Below are positions 1-6,478 of a stretch of DNA of 13,650 bases, in pieces (the first letter of the stretch is position 1; each line of letters starts with the position of its first letter). A program made the translations under genes and the position numbers. The notes beneath the pieces are model-generated. The model worked only from the letters and a program-made list of their open reading frames with translations. It had not been told where the DNA came from and made no database searches. The DNA comes from Christensenella sp. UBA1431 (GTDB lineage Bacteria > Bacillota > Clostridia > Christensenellales > UBA1431): positions 5,215 to 18,864 of the forward strand of contig DCTV01000077.1 in the NCBI GenBank assembly GCA_002329665.1, in the 5' to 3' direction.

Positions 1-289
1 CACCGGCAACATGGAGATCCACCTTGACCGCCGCCTGAGCGAGAAACGCATCTTCCCGGCCATAGACCTGAACAAGTCGGGGACGCGGCGTGAAGAACTG
101 CTCCTCAATCAGCAGGAGTTCGAGGGCATCTGGGCGATGCGCAGGGTCCTGAGCGCAGGATCCACCGCCGAAGTGACCGAGCAGCTCATCAGCATGCTGG
201 TCCGCACCGAAAACAACGAGGAATTCCTCCAGCGGCTCCGCGATTGGCTCACGATATGGGAAAAGGAAGGTTACAAGGTGGGCCGCTGA
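1..289 (+). CDS. rho: Transcription termination factor Rho, C-terminal fragment (cut by window edge)
   Basis: Rho is a hexameric RNA-dependent ATPase that tracks along nascent RNA and releases RNA polymerase. Only the last 95 residues are visible; the reading frame is open from base 2 and the first complete codons read [16 protein letters not shown]. This matches the Rho C-terminal motor domain: the GTGNMEIHL segment, then [17 protein letters not shown], whose SGTR arginine corresponds to the arginine finger (R366) of E. coli Rho. The C-terminus ([18 protein letters not shown] onward) is the usual helical end of the protein. The N-terminal RNA-binding domain and the Walker motifs lie off the left edge. 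A strong intrinsic terminator follows the stop codon. The identification is very secure. Confidence 0.97.
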   Translation, partial: TGNMEIHLDRRLSEKRIFPAIDLNKSGTRREELLLNQQEFEGIWAMRRVLSAGSTAEVTEQLISMLVRTENNEEFLQRLRDWLTIWEKEGYKVGR

Positions 290-316
290 CCAAATCCGAA
301 TGAACCCCTTACACCT

Positions 317-350
317 AACCAACGCAAACTCCGTTTGCGTTGGTTTTTTC
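317..350 (+). terminator. Intrinsic terminator after rho
   Basis: A perfect 13-bp stem (317-329 with 333-345; core CCAACGCAAAC / GTTTGCGTTGG), a 3-nt loop and a run of six T (344-349) directly at the base. This is a textbook Rho-independent terminator, and it ends the rho transcript before the aldolase unit. The stem reads well on both strands, but the T-run supports + strand termination. Confidence 0.93.
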
Positions 351-406
351 TGGCGGCATTTTCGCTGAAGCGTGAATGGGCCCGGCGGAGGCGCTAAAGA
401 GTATAT

Positions 407-424
407 AACATGAATATACATGTT
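407..424. promoter_or_regulatory. Operator-like palindrome overlapping the -35 box of the aldolase promoter
   Basis: An inverted repeat AACATG-N6-CATGTT (arms 407-412 and 419-424). The right arm runs into the TTGACT -35 element at 423-428. A perfect dyad of this size in an AT-rich promoter that overlaps the -35 box suggests a repressor site. No regulator gene is visible in the window, and the binding protein is unknown. Chance occurrence in AT-rich DNA cannot be excluded. Confidence 0.4.
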
Positions 425-451
425 GACTCAATTATTCGGGTGTAATATAGT
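423..451 (+). promoter_or_regulatory. Sigma-A-type promoter for the DeoC-like gene
   Basis: A -35 box TTGACT (423-428), a 17-bp spacer and a -10 box TATAGT (446-451) lie about 35 bp upstream of the gene start. The first box matches the consensus at 5 of 6 positions, as does the second. The region is clearly richer in A and T than the surrounding coding DNA. It sits downstream of the rho terminator, so it would drive the aldolase gene alone. Confidence 0.7.
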
Positions 452-487
452 TGATGTGGAAGTATATCCACAAGGGAGGTAAAGAAT

Positions 488-1207
488 ATGGTGGATCTTA
501 CAAAGTACGATAAGAAGTCGATCGGGAAGCTATTCGACCTCGCTGTGTTGCCCAAGAACATCACTGAGGACGATGTGCGGAAAGGCGCGAAGGATGCGGT
601 GAAGTACAACTGCGCGGCGTACTACACGAACTCCTACTTCTGGACGCCGGTTGTCAAGGAGGAGCTTGCGGGTTCCGACGTGCTGATAGCGGCAGGGATC
701 GATTTCCCATGGGGCGTATCGCCCAGCATCGTCAAGGCGTTCGAGACGGAGCAGGCGGTGAAGGCCGGGTGCCAGTCGCTGGACATCACCATCAACATGA
801 GCGCGCTTCGTTCGAAGATGTACGATAAGGTGCTCCAGGAACTCAAGGATTTCAAGGCCGCGGCCCAGGGCTGCCTTACCAAGGGCATCATCGAGTTTTG
901 CCATGCCACGCTTGAAGAGATCGAGATCGCCTGCAAGATGATTGCGGAAGCGGGGCTCGACTACGCGAAGACAGGTACGGGCCAGTTCGACGGCCTGGAC
1001 ATGACCCAGTTCATGAAAATGAAAGAGACGCTCAAGGGCACCAGTGTCAAGCTCAAGGTTTCGGGTGTGAAATATCCGCGCCCCCAGAACGCATACATGT
1101 TCCTCCTCGCGGGCGCCGACCTCATCGGCACGCGGGCGGCCCCGGACATCATCGAGAATCTGGACCTGATGCGCGAGATCGGGATCGTGCCGCCGTATAA
1201 GCCATAA
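488..1207 (+). CDS. deoC: DeoC-like class I aldolase (deoxyribose-phosphate aldolase family)
   Basis: Predicted 239-residue cytosolic TIM-barrel aldolase. In this family a lysine forms a Schiff base and deoxyribose 5-phosphate is split into glyceraldehyde 3-phosphate and acetaldehyde. The Schiff-base lysine is K161 in AKTGTGQF, the second catalytic lysine is K190 in LKVSGVKY, and the active-site aspartate is D99 in SLDITINMSAL. GADLIGTR (209-216) is the usual phosphate-site strand. The text departs from canonical DeoC (KTSTGF and KASGGIR in most members), so the natural substrate may differ; a related DeoC/LacD or LsrF-type aldolase is possible. The ATG at 488 follows a clear GGGAGGT (474-480). 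It has its own promoter and terminator, and no other deoxynucleoside genes lie nearby. The family is secure; exact substrate specificity is not. Confidence 0.85.
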   Translation: MVDLTKYDKKSIGKLFDLAVLPKNITEDDVRKGAKDAVKYNCAAYYTNSYFWTPVVKEELAGSDVLIAAGIDFPWGVSPSIVKAFETEQAVKAGCQSLDITINMSALRSKMYDKVLQELKDFKAAAQGCLTKGIIEFCHATLEEIEIACKMIAEAGLDYAKTGTGQFDGLDMTQFMKMKETLKGTSVKLKVSGVKYPRPQNAYMFLLAGADLIGTRAAPDIIENLDLMREIGIVPPYKP

Positions 1208-1232
1208 GCCCAAGGCACAGTGCGGTCATGCA

Positions 1233-1262
1233 AAAGGGGACGGCGTCGAAGCCGTCCCCTTT
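1233..1262 (+). terminator. Terminator hairpin after the aldolase gene
   Basis: A perfect 12-bp stem (1233-1244 AAAGGGGACGGC with 1251-1262 GCCGTCCCCTTT) and a 6-nt loop GTCGAA. The T-run lies inside the 3' arm and is followed by GG rather than more T, so termination may be less efficient than after rho. It sits 26 bp after the stop codon, in the expected place for the end of a monocistronic unit. Confidence 0.75.
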
Positions 1263-1402
1263 GGCCGCTATTCCCAAGTGACGCGATCCTGCGGCGCTCC
1301 CTTTTATGCCCGCGAAAAGCCTGGCGTCAGAGTCGTAAGAGATACGTGCCGGCGGCGTGCGGAACACGAACGTTTAAAAGCGGGGAATGGTCACGTTTTT
1401 TC

Positions 1403-1430
1403 TTGCTTTATGGACTTGTTGTGGTATAAT
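1403..1430 (+). promoter_or_regulatory. Extended -10 promoter for rpmE
   Basis: A perfect -10 box TATAAT (1425-1430) is preceded by TGG, giving the TGn extended -10 motif. A -35-like TTGCTT (1403-1408) lies 16 bp upstream. The predicted start falls about 30 bp before the rpmE start codon. A strong promoter fits an abundant ribosomal protein. Confidence 0.75.
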
Positions 1431-1467
1431 AGTGTCTGCATTGAAGAAATGGGAGTTGAAAAGACTG

Positions 1468-1665
1468 ATGAAAGAGGGAATCCACCCCGCGTACCAGAAA
1501 TGTACGGTGCGCTGCGCCTGTGGCGAAACCTTTGAAACGGGGTCCACGAAAAAAGAGATTCGAGTGGAAATCTGTTCGAAATGTCATCCCTTTTTTACGG
1601 GGAAACAGAAGCTTGTGGATACAGGCGGGCGTGTGGACCGTTTCAAGCGCAGATACAGCCTATAG
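1468..1665 (+). CDS. rpmE: Ribosomal protein bL31, zinc-binding (C+) form
   Basis: A 65-residue protein of the large ribosomal subunit that bridges the 50S and 30S subunits. The sequence begins [12 protein letters not shown] and carries the hallmark [12 protein letters not shown] and [12 protein letters not shown] blocks. C16, C18, C36 and C39 make the full four-cysteine set, so this is the zinc-containing L31 rather than the cysteine-free paralogue used under zinc starvation. The ATG at 1468 is chosen because it matches the family N-terminus; the frame is open further upstream but the extra residues are unlike L31. GGAG at 1452-1455 is a rather distant ribosome binding site (12 nt). The gene has its own promoter, and hairpins follow its stop. 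Confidence 0.97.
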   Translation: MKEGIHPAYQKCTVRCACGETFETGSTKKEIRVEICSKCHPFFTGKQKLVDTGGRVDRFKRRYSL

Positions 1666-1687
1666 TTTTCGTATAGGCCTTCGGGCC
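1658..1687 (+). promoter_or_regulatory. Two mutually exclusive hairpins at the rpmE stop
   Basis: Hairpin one pairs GCCTATA (1658-1664) with TATAGGC (1672-1678), enclosing a 7-nt loop and spanning the rpmE stop codon. Hairpin two pairs GGCC (1676-1679) with GGCC (1684-1687) around a TTCG loop, a very stable C-UUCG-G tetraloop. They share bases 1676-1678, so both cannot form at once. They precede a larger terminator-like hairpin (1699-1740). This could be a 3'-end stabiliser for rpmE mRNA or an alternative-structure element for the next gene; the sequence alone does not decide. Confidence 0.4.
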
Positions 1688-1698
1688 GGTATGGTTCC

Positions 1699-1743
1699 TA
1701 ACACTATACCCGTGTGTTTCGTCCGCCGGGCATAGTGTTATTT
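1699..1743 (+). terminator. Terminator-like hairpin between rpmE and the DUF1385 gene
   Basis: A 9-bp stem TAACACTAT (1699-1707) / ATAGTGTTA (1732-1740) is extended inward, after one A-C mismatch, by CCCG/CGGG. The loop is 14 nt and is followed by TTTC. It probably ends the rpmE transcript. The T-run is short, so read-through into the following operon is plausible. Confidence 0.6.
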
Positions 1744-1744
1744 C

Positions 1745-1750
1745 TATAAT
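1745..1750 (+). promoter_or_regulatory. Possible -10 box for the DUF1385-prmC-prfA operon
   Basis: A perfect TATAAT lies 20 bp upstream of the TTG start at 1771, directly after the rpmE terminator hairpin. No convincing -35 box or TG extension is seen at the right distance (the bases there belong to the hairpin arm). It may be a weak or activator-dependent promoter, or a coincidence. Confidence 0.3.
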
Positions 1751-1770
1751 AGGGAGAAAAGGGAGAGAAT

Positions 1771-2643
1771 TTGGGTAAGGTTTACATCGGCGGTCAGGCC
1801 GTCATAGAAGGCGTCTTGATGCAGTCCCCGACCGCCACCGCGCTGGCGGTGCGCGTGCCTGGCGGTTCTATCCACGTGGAGGATTTCGGGCACGAGGCGC
1901 CGCCGCCCGGGCGTAACTGGCGGAACTGGCCAGTCGTGCGCGGGATTTGGAGGATGTGGAAGATGTTCGTGATGGGCATGCGCTCCATCAACCGCTCGGC
2001 AGCCCTAGCATTTCCCGACGAGGCCGGCGGGGAAAACAGCGGCGCATTGACGACCGTGCTGGCCGTGGTCATAGCGCTTGCCGTCTTCATCGCGTTGCCG
2101 ACGGTCGCGGCGGGTTATCTGGCGTCGTTTATCACGGACCCATTTGTGCTGAACATCGCGGAAGGCCTTCTGCGCCTGGCGATATTCTTAGGCTATCTAT
2201 GGTCGGTTTCAAGGATCAAAGACATCCGCCGGGTGTTCATGTACCACGGCGCCGAGCACAAGGTCGTGCACTGCTACGAACGGGACATGGAGCTGACCGT
2301 CGAGAACGCGTCCGGCTGCCCGCGCCTGCACCCGCGCTGCGGAACCAGCTTCCTGCTGCTGATCGTGATCCTGAGCATCGTGCTCTTTTCGCTTCTCGGG
2401 TGGAGCGGGGCTTGGTACGCGCGCATCGGCCTGCGCCTAGCCGCGCTGCCTGTCGTCGCAGGGCTGGCGTACGAACTGCTGCGATTCGTTGCGCGGCGCG
2501 AGTCCTTGTTCTGGCGCGTGGTCCGGTTTCCGGGCATTCAGCTTCAGCGGCTGACCACGCGCGAGCCGGACGATGGTATGATTGAGGTCGCTATCGCGGC
2601 GTTTAGGCGGGTGGCGTGCACGGAGGAACCGAGTATTGGATGA
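1771..2643 (+). CDS. DUF1385 family multi-pass membrane protein (YqhQ-like)
   Basis: A 290-residue membrane protein of the conserved but functionally unassigned DUF1385 family. Hallmarks: GGQAVIEGVLMQ (7-18) at the N-terminus, FMYHGAEHKVVHCYE (156-170), HPRCGTSFLL (187-196), and PGIQLQRLTTREPDD near the C-terminus (254-268). About four hydrophobic segments can be seen (roughly 94-120, 127-147, 193-212, 217-238). The clustered His, Glu and Cys of H159, E162, H163, H167 and C168 suggest metal binding; that is inference. The start is TTG at 1771 with GGGAGAG (1761-1767) just upstream and no better ATG. Its last 8 bases overlap the preferred prmC start, so the two are probably translationally coupled. 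The family is secure; the function is unknown. Confidence 0.92.
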   Translation: MGKVYIGGQAVIEGVLMQSPTATALAVRVPGGSIHVEDFGHEAPPPGRNWRNWPVVRGIWRMWKMFVMGMRSINRSAALAFPDEAGGENSGALTTVLAVVIALAVFIALPTVAAGYLASFITDPFVLNIAEGLLRLAIFLGYLWSVSRIKDIRRVFMYHGAEHKVVHCYERDMELTVENASGCPRLHPRCGTSFLLLIVILSIVLFSLLGWSGAWYARIGLRLAALPVVAGLAYELLRFVARRESLFWRVVRFPGIQLQRLTTREPDDGMIEVAIAAFRRVACTEEPSIG

Positions 2644-3505
2644 AATGACCCCACTCAAGGCGCTTTCACAGGCAGGGCAGAAGCTGGAGAAGGCGCAAAT
2701 ACCCAACGCACAGAACGAAGCCCGATTCATACTCCTCGACGTGATGGGCACGGATATGGCCGGGTTGTTACGCAATGGCACAAAGCCGATGGGGGAAGCG
2801 AAACTCAGCCTTTACCGTCAGAAGATCGAGCAGCGGGTTTCGGGCAGGCCGCTTGCGTATATTTTGGGCAAAGAGTGTTTCATGGGCCTGTGGTTCAGCG
2901 TTGACGAGCACGTGCTCATCCCGAGGCGGGACACCGAAAAGCTGGTCCACGAAGCGCTGGCCTGCCTGAGCCAATACGCGAAATGCCGGGTGTTGGACCT
3001 GTGCTGCGGTTCGGGCGCCGTCGGTATCGCCATCGCGCACCTGAAGCGGGAAGCCCAGGTCATAGCGGCCGACATCTCGCCGAAATGCCTCGAGGTTGCG
3101 AAGAAGAACGCGAGGCAGAACAAGGTCATTTCGCGCATGCGTTTCGTGCAGTCCGACCTCTTTGCCGAACTTGAGGGCCAGCGCTTCGACGCGATCGTCT
3201 GCAACCCGCCCTACGTCAGCGACGAGCGGATGCGGGAACTGTCCGTCGACGTGCGGGACTTCGAGCCCGGGCTCGCGCTCTTCGGCGGCAGGGACGGCAA
3301 GGACTATTACCGGGCGATCATCCCCAGGGCGCGGCATCACCTGAACAAGGGCGGTTATCTGGTGCTGGAGACGGCGAACGACCAGGCGGCGACGGTGGCT
3401 GAAATGATGCTCAAGGCCGGTTTTCAGGCGGTTTGCGTCGTCCGCGACGACGGCGGCCGGCCCCGCGTCGTAAGCGGCAGGTACGAGATGCCGGGATTAC
3501 GGTGA
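2636..3505 (+). CDS. prmC: Peptide chain release factor N5-glutamine methyltransferase PrmC
   Basis: A cytosolic SAM-dependent enzyme that methylates the glutamine of the GGQ motif in release factors RF1 and RF2, raising termination efficiency. 289 residues, normal for the family. An N-terminal helical domain (about 1-95) ends in IPRRDTE (95-101), a variant of the usual PRPETE. The Rossmann fold shows the SAM-binding [10 protein letters not shown] (121-130), an acidic strand-end AADIS (145-149), and the substrate-glutamine motif NPPY (190-193). The TTG at 2636 is preferred because GGAGG (2622-2626) lies 9 nt upstream; the ATG at 2645 is the alternative. It overlaps the end of the DUF1385 gene by 8 bases and sits directly before prfA, whose product is its substrate. 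Confidence 0.96.
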   Translation: MDEMTPLKALSQAGQKLEKAQIPNAQNEARFILLDVMGTDMAGLLRNGTKPMGEAKLSLYRQKIEQRVSGRPLAYILGKECFMGLWFSVDEHVLIPRRDTEKLVHEALACLSQYAKCRVLDLCCGSGAVGIAIAHLKREAQVIAADISPKCLEVAKKNARQNKVISRMRFVQSDLFAELEGQRFDAIVCNPPYVSDERMRELSVDVRDFEPGLALFGGRDGKDYYRAIIPRARHHLNKGGYLVLETANDQAATVAEMMLKAGFQAVCVVRDDGGRPRVVSGRYEMPGLR

Positions 3506-3510
3506 GAGAG

Positions 3511-4578
3511 ATGGAAATGCAGGAGAAACTCGAAGGCATCAAAACAAGGTATGAGGAACTGAGCGGGCGCCTGGCGGACCCGGCGCTGATCGGCGACGTA
3601 CCGAAATACACCGATACGCTGAAGAAACACGCGGCCCTGGAGGAGATCGTGCAGGAATACGAGACTTATCGGGGCCTTTTGGCGCAGGAGAAGGAACTGA
3701 GCGGCCTGATCGCCGGCGGGGACGAGGAATTGCAGCAGATCGCCAGAGAGGAACTGCCAAAGGTGCAGTCCGCCCTGGAGGCTTCCGAGGCGGCGCTGAA
3801 GGCCATGCTCGTGCCCAGGGACCCGAGGGACGAAAGGAACGTCATCATGGAGGTGCGCGCGGGCACGGGCGGCGACGAAGCCGCGCTGTTCGGCGCGGAC
3901 CTGGTTCGGATGTATATGCGCTACGCCGAGCGCAGAGGATATAAGACGGAGATGCTTTCGACTTCGCTCACCGACATAGGCGGCGTGAAAGAGGTCGTGA
4001 TGAGCATATCCGGCCGTGGAGCGTTCTCCCGTTTGAAATACGAAAGCGGGGTGCACCGCGTGCAGCGCGTGCCCGAGACGGAGTCCCAGGGGCGCGTGCA
4101 TACGTCGGCTGCGACGGTGGCCGTGCTGCCCGAAGCGGAGGACGTCGAGGTGGAGATCGACCCGGGCGACCTGCGCGTAGACGTTTACCGCAGCGGCGGC
4201 CACGGCGGGCAGAGCGTGAACACGACCGACTCGGCCGTGCGCATCACGCACCTGCCCAGCGGCCTGGTCGTGACCTGCCAGGACGAAAAATCGCAGCTAA
4301 AAAATAAGGAAAAGGCCATGCGCGTACTCAAGAGCCGCCTGCTCGACCTCATGCGTTCGCAGCAGGACAGCGAGCTGGCCGCGCAGCGCAAGAGCCAGGT
4401 CGGCTCCGGCGACCGTTCGGAACGCATCCGGACCTACAACTTCCCGCAGGGCCGCGTGACCGACCACCGCATCGGGCTAACGCTATACAGGCTCGAAGCG
4501 TTCATGCTGGGCGACCTGGACGGGATGATCGACGCGCTCGCCGTGCAGGAGCGCGCCAACGCGCTGAAGAACGAATGA
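3511..4578 (+). CDS. prfA: Peptide chain release factor 1 (RF1)
   Basis: RF1 recognises UAA and UAG stop codons in the ribosomal A site and triggers peptide release. 355 residues from the ATG at 3511. An N-terminal helical domain (to about residue 105) is followed by the codon-reading domain with PET (188-190), an RF1-type PxT motif rather than the SPF of RF2, then [17 protein letters not shown] with the catalytic GGQ at 232-234. The end [11 protein letters not shown] is typical of RF1. No internal frameshift is present, unlike many RF2 genes. A second ATG at 3517 gives [15 protein letters not shown], which aligns slightly better with known N-termini and has GAGAG at better spacing, so the true start may be 6 bases later. 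Only 5 bp separate it from prmC. Confidence 0.97.
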   Translation: MEMQEKLEGIKTRYEELSGRLADPALIGDVPKYTDTLKKHAALEEIVQEYETYRGLLAQEKELSGLIAGGDEELQQIAREELPKVQSALEASEAALKAMLVPRDPRDERNVIMEVRAGTGGDEAALFGADLVRMYMRYAERRGYKTEMLSTSLTDIGGVKEVVMSISGRGAFSRLKYESGVHRVQRVPETESQGRVHTSAATVAVLPEAEDVEVEIDPGDLRVDVYRSGGHGGQSVNTTDSAVRITHLPSGLVVTCQDEKSQLKNKEKAMRVLKSRLLDLMRSQQDSELAAQRKSQVGSGDRSERIRTYNFPQGRVTDHRIGLTLYRLEAFMLGDLDGMIDALAVQERANALKNE

Positions 4579-4635
4579 ATCGCGACGGATGAAAACCCCC
4601 GTTGCCCGCATAAGCATATAGCGTTAACGAAGAAT

Positions 4636-5400
4636 ATGAGGGCGGGGGTCATGACGGGGCTGGGATCATCCATTGCCGTAGGCACGCTCGTAGGCGTTGC
4701 CGGAACGGGACTGGGCGGCGCGGTCTGCTACATCATCGCGCACCCCACCAAAACGACGCAGGCGGCCATGCTTTCGTATTCGGGCGGCGTGATGGCGGCG
4801 ATGGTCGTGTTCAGCATGCTTCCCGAGGCGTTTGTCGGAAAGCCTTTCTGGCCGGGGGCCCTGAGCCTGCTGTTGAGCGGGGCGTTCGTGGGCGCGCTCT
4901 CGGTCGTGCTTCGCCTCCCGGCCGACTGTCCGCAGACCGGGGAGGGCATGCGCCTGCGCCTGCAGCGTACTTCGCTGATGATAATAAGCGCCATCGCGCT
5001 GCATAACCTCCCGGAAGGCCTGGCGATAGGCACAGGGCTTTGTGTGCGCTCCGACTACACGTTCACGCTCATCCTGCTCATGCTCCTGCACGACATACCC
5101 GAGGGGATGGCGGCCGGCGTAGGCCTCAAGGCCGGCCGGATGAGCGCCTTCAAGGGCATCGGCGCCTGCATGCTCGCCGGGGTGCCCACGGGGCTGGGCG
5201 CCGCGGTCGGATTCTTCGTGGGGGGAATCTCCCAGGCGTTCATATCGGCCAGCATAGCGTTTGCGGCCGGTGCCATGCTCCTGGTCACCTGCCTGGAACT
5301 CATTCCCAGCGCGCGCGGCCTGGACAGCAGGAAGCGCGTGCTGATCCCTGCTTTCGCTGCGGGCGTGCTGACCGGCGCGCTGGTCATCGCAGGGCTTTAA
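4636..5400 (+). CDS. ZIP family divalent metal transporter
   Basis: A polytopic membrane protein of the ZIP (ZRT/IRT-like) family, which carries zinc, iron or manganese into the cytoplasm. 254 residues with about eight hydrophobic segments. The two metal-site helices are clear: HNLPEGLAIGTG (H123, N124, E127) and HDIPEGMAAGVG (H152, D153, E156). These correspond to TM4 and TM5 of the Bordetella ZIP structure. In the next helix the usual glutamate of GLAEPLGA is replaced by threonine (AGVPTGLGA, T185), so the second metal site appears weakened. The ATG at 4651 (MTGLGSS) has GAGGG 8 nt upstream and may be the real start; the ATG at 4636 has no good ribosome binding site. It sits between prfA and tsaC, in the same direction with short gaps. 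Substrate metal cannot be told from sequence. Confidence 0.92.
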   Translation: MRAGVMTGLGSSIAVGTLVGVAGTGLGGAVCYIIAHPTKTTQAAMLSYSGGVMAAMVVFSMLPEAFVGKPFWPGALSLLLSGAFVGALSVVLRLPADCPQTGEGMRLRLQRTSLMIISAIALHNLPEGLAIGTGLCVRSDYTFTLILLMLLHDIPEGMAAGVGLKAGRMSAFKGIGACMLAGVPTGLGAAVGFFVGGISQAFISASIAFAAGAMLLVTCLELIPSARGLDSRKRVLIPAFAAGVLTGALVIAGL

Positions 5401-5409
5401 TATGGAGGG

Positions 5410-6456
5410 ATGGCTATTCGCAGAGACCGAGAGATCGTGACCAGCGTGCGCGCGTGGGACGAGCCTGGCGCGCTGGAGGAGGCCGCGCGGCTCCTTCGGG
5501 CCGGAGACGTCGTGGCCTTCCCGACCGAGACGGTGTACGGATTGGGGGCATTATGCTCCCTGGAATCAGCCGTGCGGCGCGTTTTCGAAGTGAAGGGGCG
5601 CCCGGCCGACAATCCGCTCATCGTCCACGTCGACGGCGTCCCCTGCGCCCGGTCGCTGGCGCGCGAATGGACGCCGGTTGCCCAGGCGCTGGCCGGTGCG
5701 TTCTGGCCCGGGCCGCTCACCCTGGTCCTGCCGCGCGCGCCGGGCCTGCCGTCCGCTATCAGCGCCGGGCTCGATACGGTGGCGCTGCGCATGCCGGCCC
5801 ATCCCTGCGCGCTAGCGCTCGTTTCGCGCGCCGGCCCGGTCGCCGCGCCCAGCGCGAATCTGTCGGGACGTCCGAGCCCGACGCGGGCGGAACACGTCTT
5901 CGCCGACCTCGGCGGCAGGATCCCCCTCATACTCGACGGAGGACCGTGCGAGAAAGGGCTGGAATCCACCGTGCTGGACATCACGGGCGAAGTGCCCGTT
6001 ATCCTGCGCCCGGGCCACGTGACCGCCGCGGACATCGCGGCTGTCGCCGGGGACGTGGGCCTTTCGCCGGGGGTGCTCGGCCCCCTGCCCGAAGGGTCGA
6101 AAGCGGTTTCGCCCGGCGTCATGCACCGCCACTACGCGCCGCTGAGCCGCGTGACGGTGTTTTTGGGGGAAGAGGAAGCCGTGCGCGCGAGCATGGCCGG
6201 GGAATACGAAAAGCTCGAGGAGGCGGGGTTCAGGCCGCTCATGGTGGGCATCGGCGCCTTTTTGGGCTATGAAAGCCGGACGGCGGCGGACATGGAAGCA
6301 CTCGCGCGGGACTTCTACGCCATTCTCCTCGAAAGCGAGAAGGAGTATACGCACCTGCTTGTACAGGGGGTGGACGGGCAAGGCGTAGGGCTGGCGCTGA
6401 TGAACCGTGCGCTGCGCGCGGCGGATTATTCGGTAAAGGTCGTGGACGGGACGTAG
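5410..6456 (+). CDS. tsaC: L-threonylcarbamoyladenylate synthase, long Sua5 form
   Basis: Makes threonylcarbamoyl-AMP from threonine, bicarbonate and ATP, the first step of t6A37 formation in tRNAs that read ANN codons. 348 residues in two domains. The YrdC-like catalytic domain (about 10-215) shows FPTETVYGLG (37-46), KGRPADNPL (62-70) and SANLSG (148-153). A linker, SPGVMHRHYAPL (234-245), leads to the Sua5 domain (about 247-348). Two-domain proteins are Sua5 (TsaC2) rather than short TsaC. The start is ATG 5410, but GGAGGG (5404-5409) abuts it with no spacing, which is unusual; GTG 5437 or GTG 5446 are poorer alternatives, and an in-frame stop at 5398-5400 rules out anything further upstream. 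It lies 9 bp after the ZIP gene. Confidence 0.95.
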   Translation: MAIRRDREIVTSVRAWDEPGALEEAARLLRAGDVVAFPTETVYGLGALCSLESAVRRVFEVKGRPADNPLIVHVDGVPCARSLAREWTPVAQALAGAFWPGPLTLVLPRAPGLPSAISAGLDTVALRMPAHPCALALVSRAGPVAAPSANLSGRPSPTRAEHVFADLGGRIPLILDGGPCEKGLESTVLDITGEVPVILRPGHVTAADIAAVAGDVGLSPGVLGPLPEGSKAVSPGVMHRHYAPLSRVTVFLGEEEAVRASMAGEYEKLEEAGFRPLMVGIGAFLGYESRTAADMEALARDFYAILLESEKEYTHLLVQGVDGQGVGLALMNRALRAADYSVKVVDGT

Positions 6457-6478
6457 CCAAATAAAGGGAGGGCGTCGC

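Noticed and set aside
1220..1467. Short overlapping + strand frames between the aldolase gene and rpmE
   Set aside because: They run through the terminator at 1233-1262 and the rpmE promoter at 1403-1430, and have no family-like residues. This 260-bp stretch holds only those two signals.
5040..6272. A 410-codon open frame on the + strand overlapping the ZIP and tsaC genes
   Set aside because: Its translation is low-complexity, Arg/Gly/Ala/Pro rich and matches no family, while the other frame gives clear ZIP and Sua5 proteins. It is a GC-rich shadow frame.
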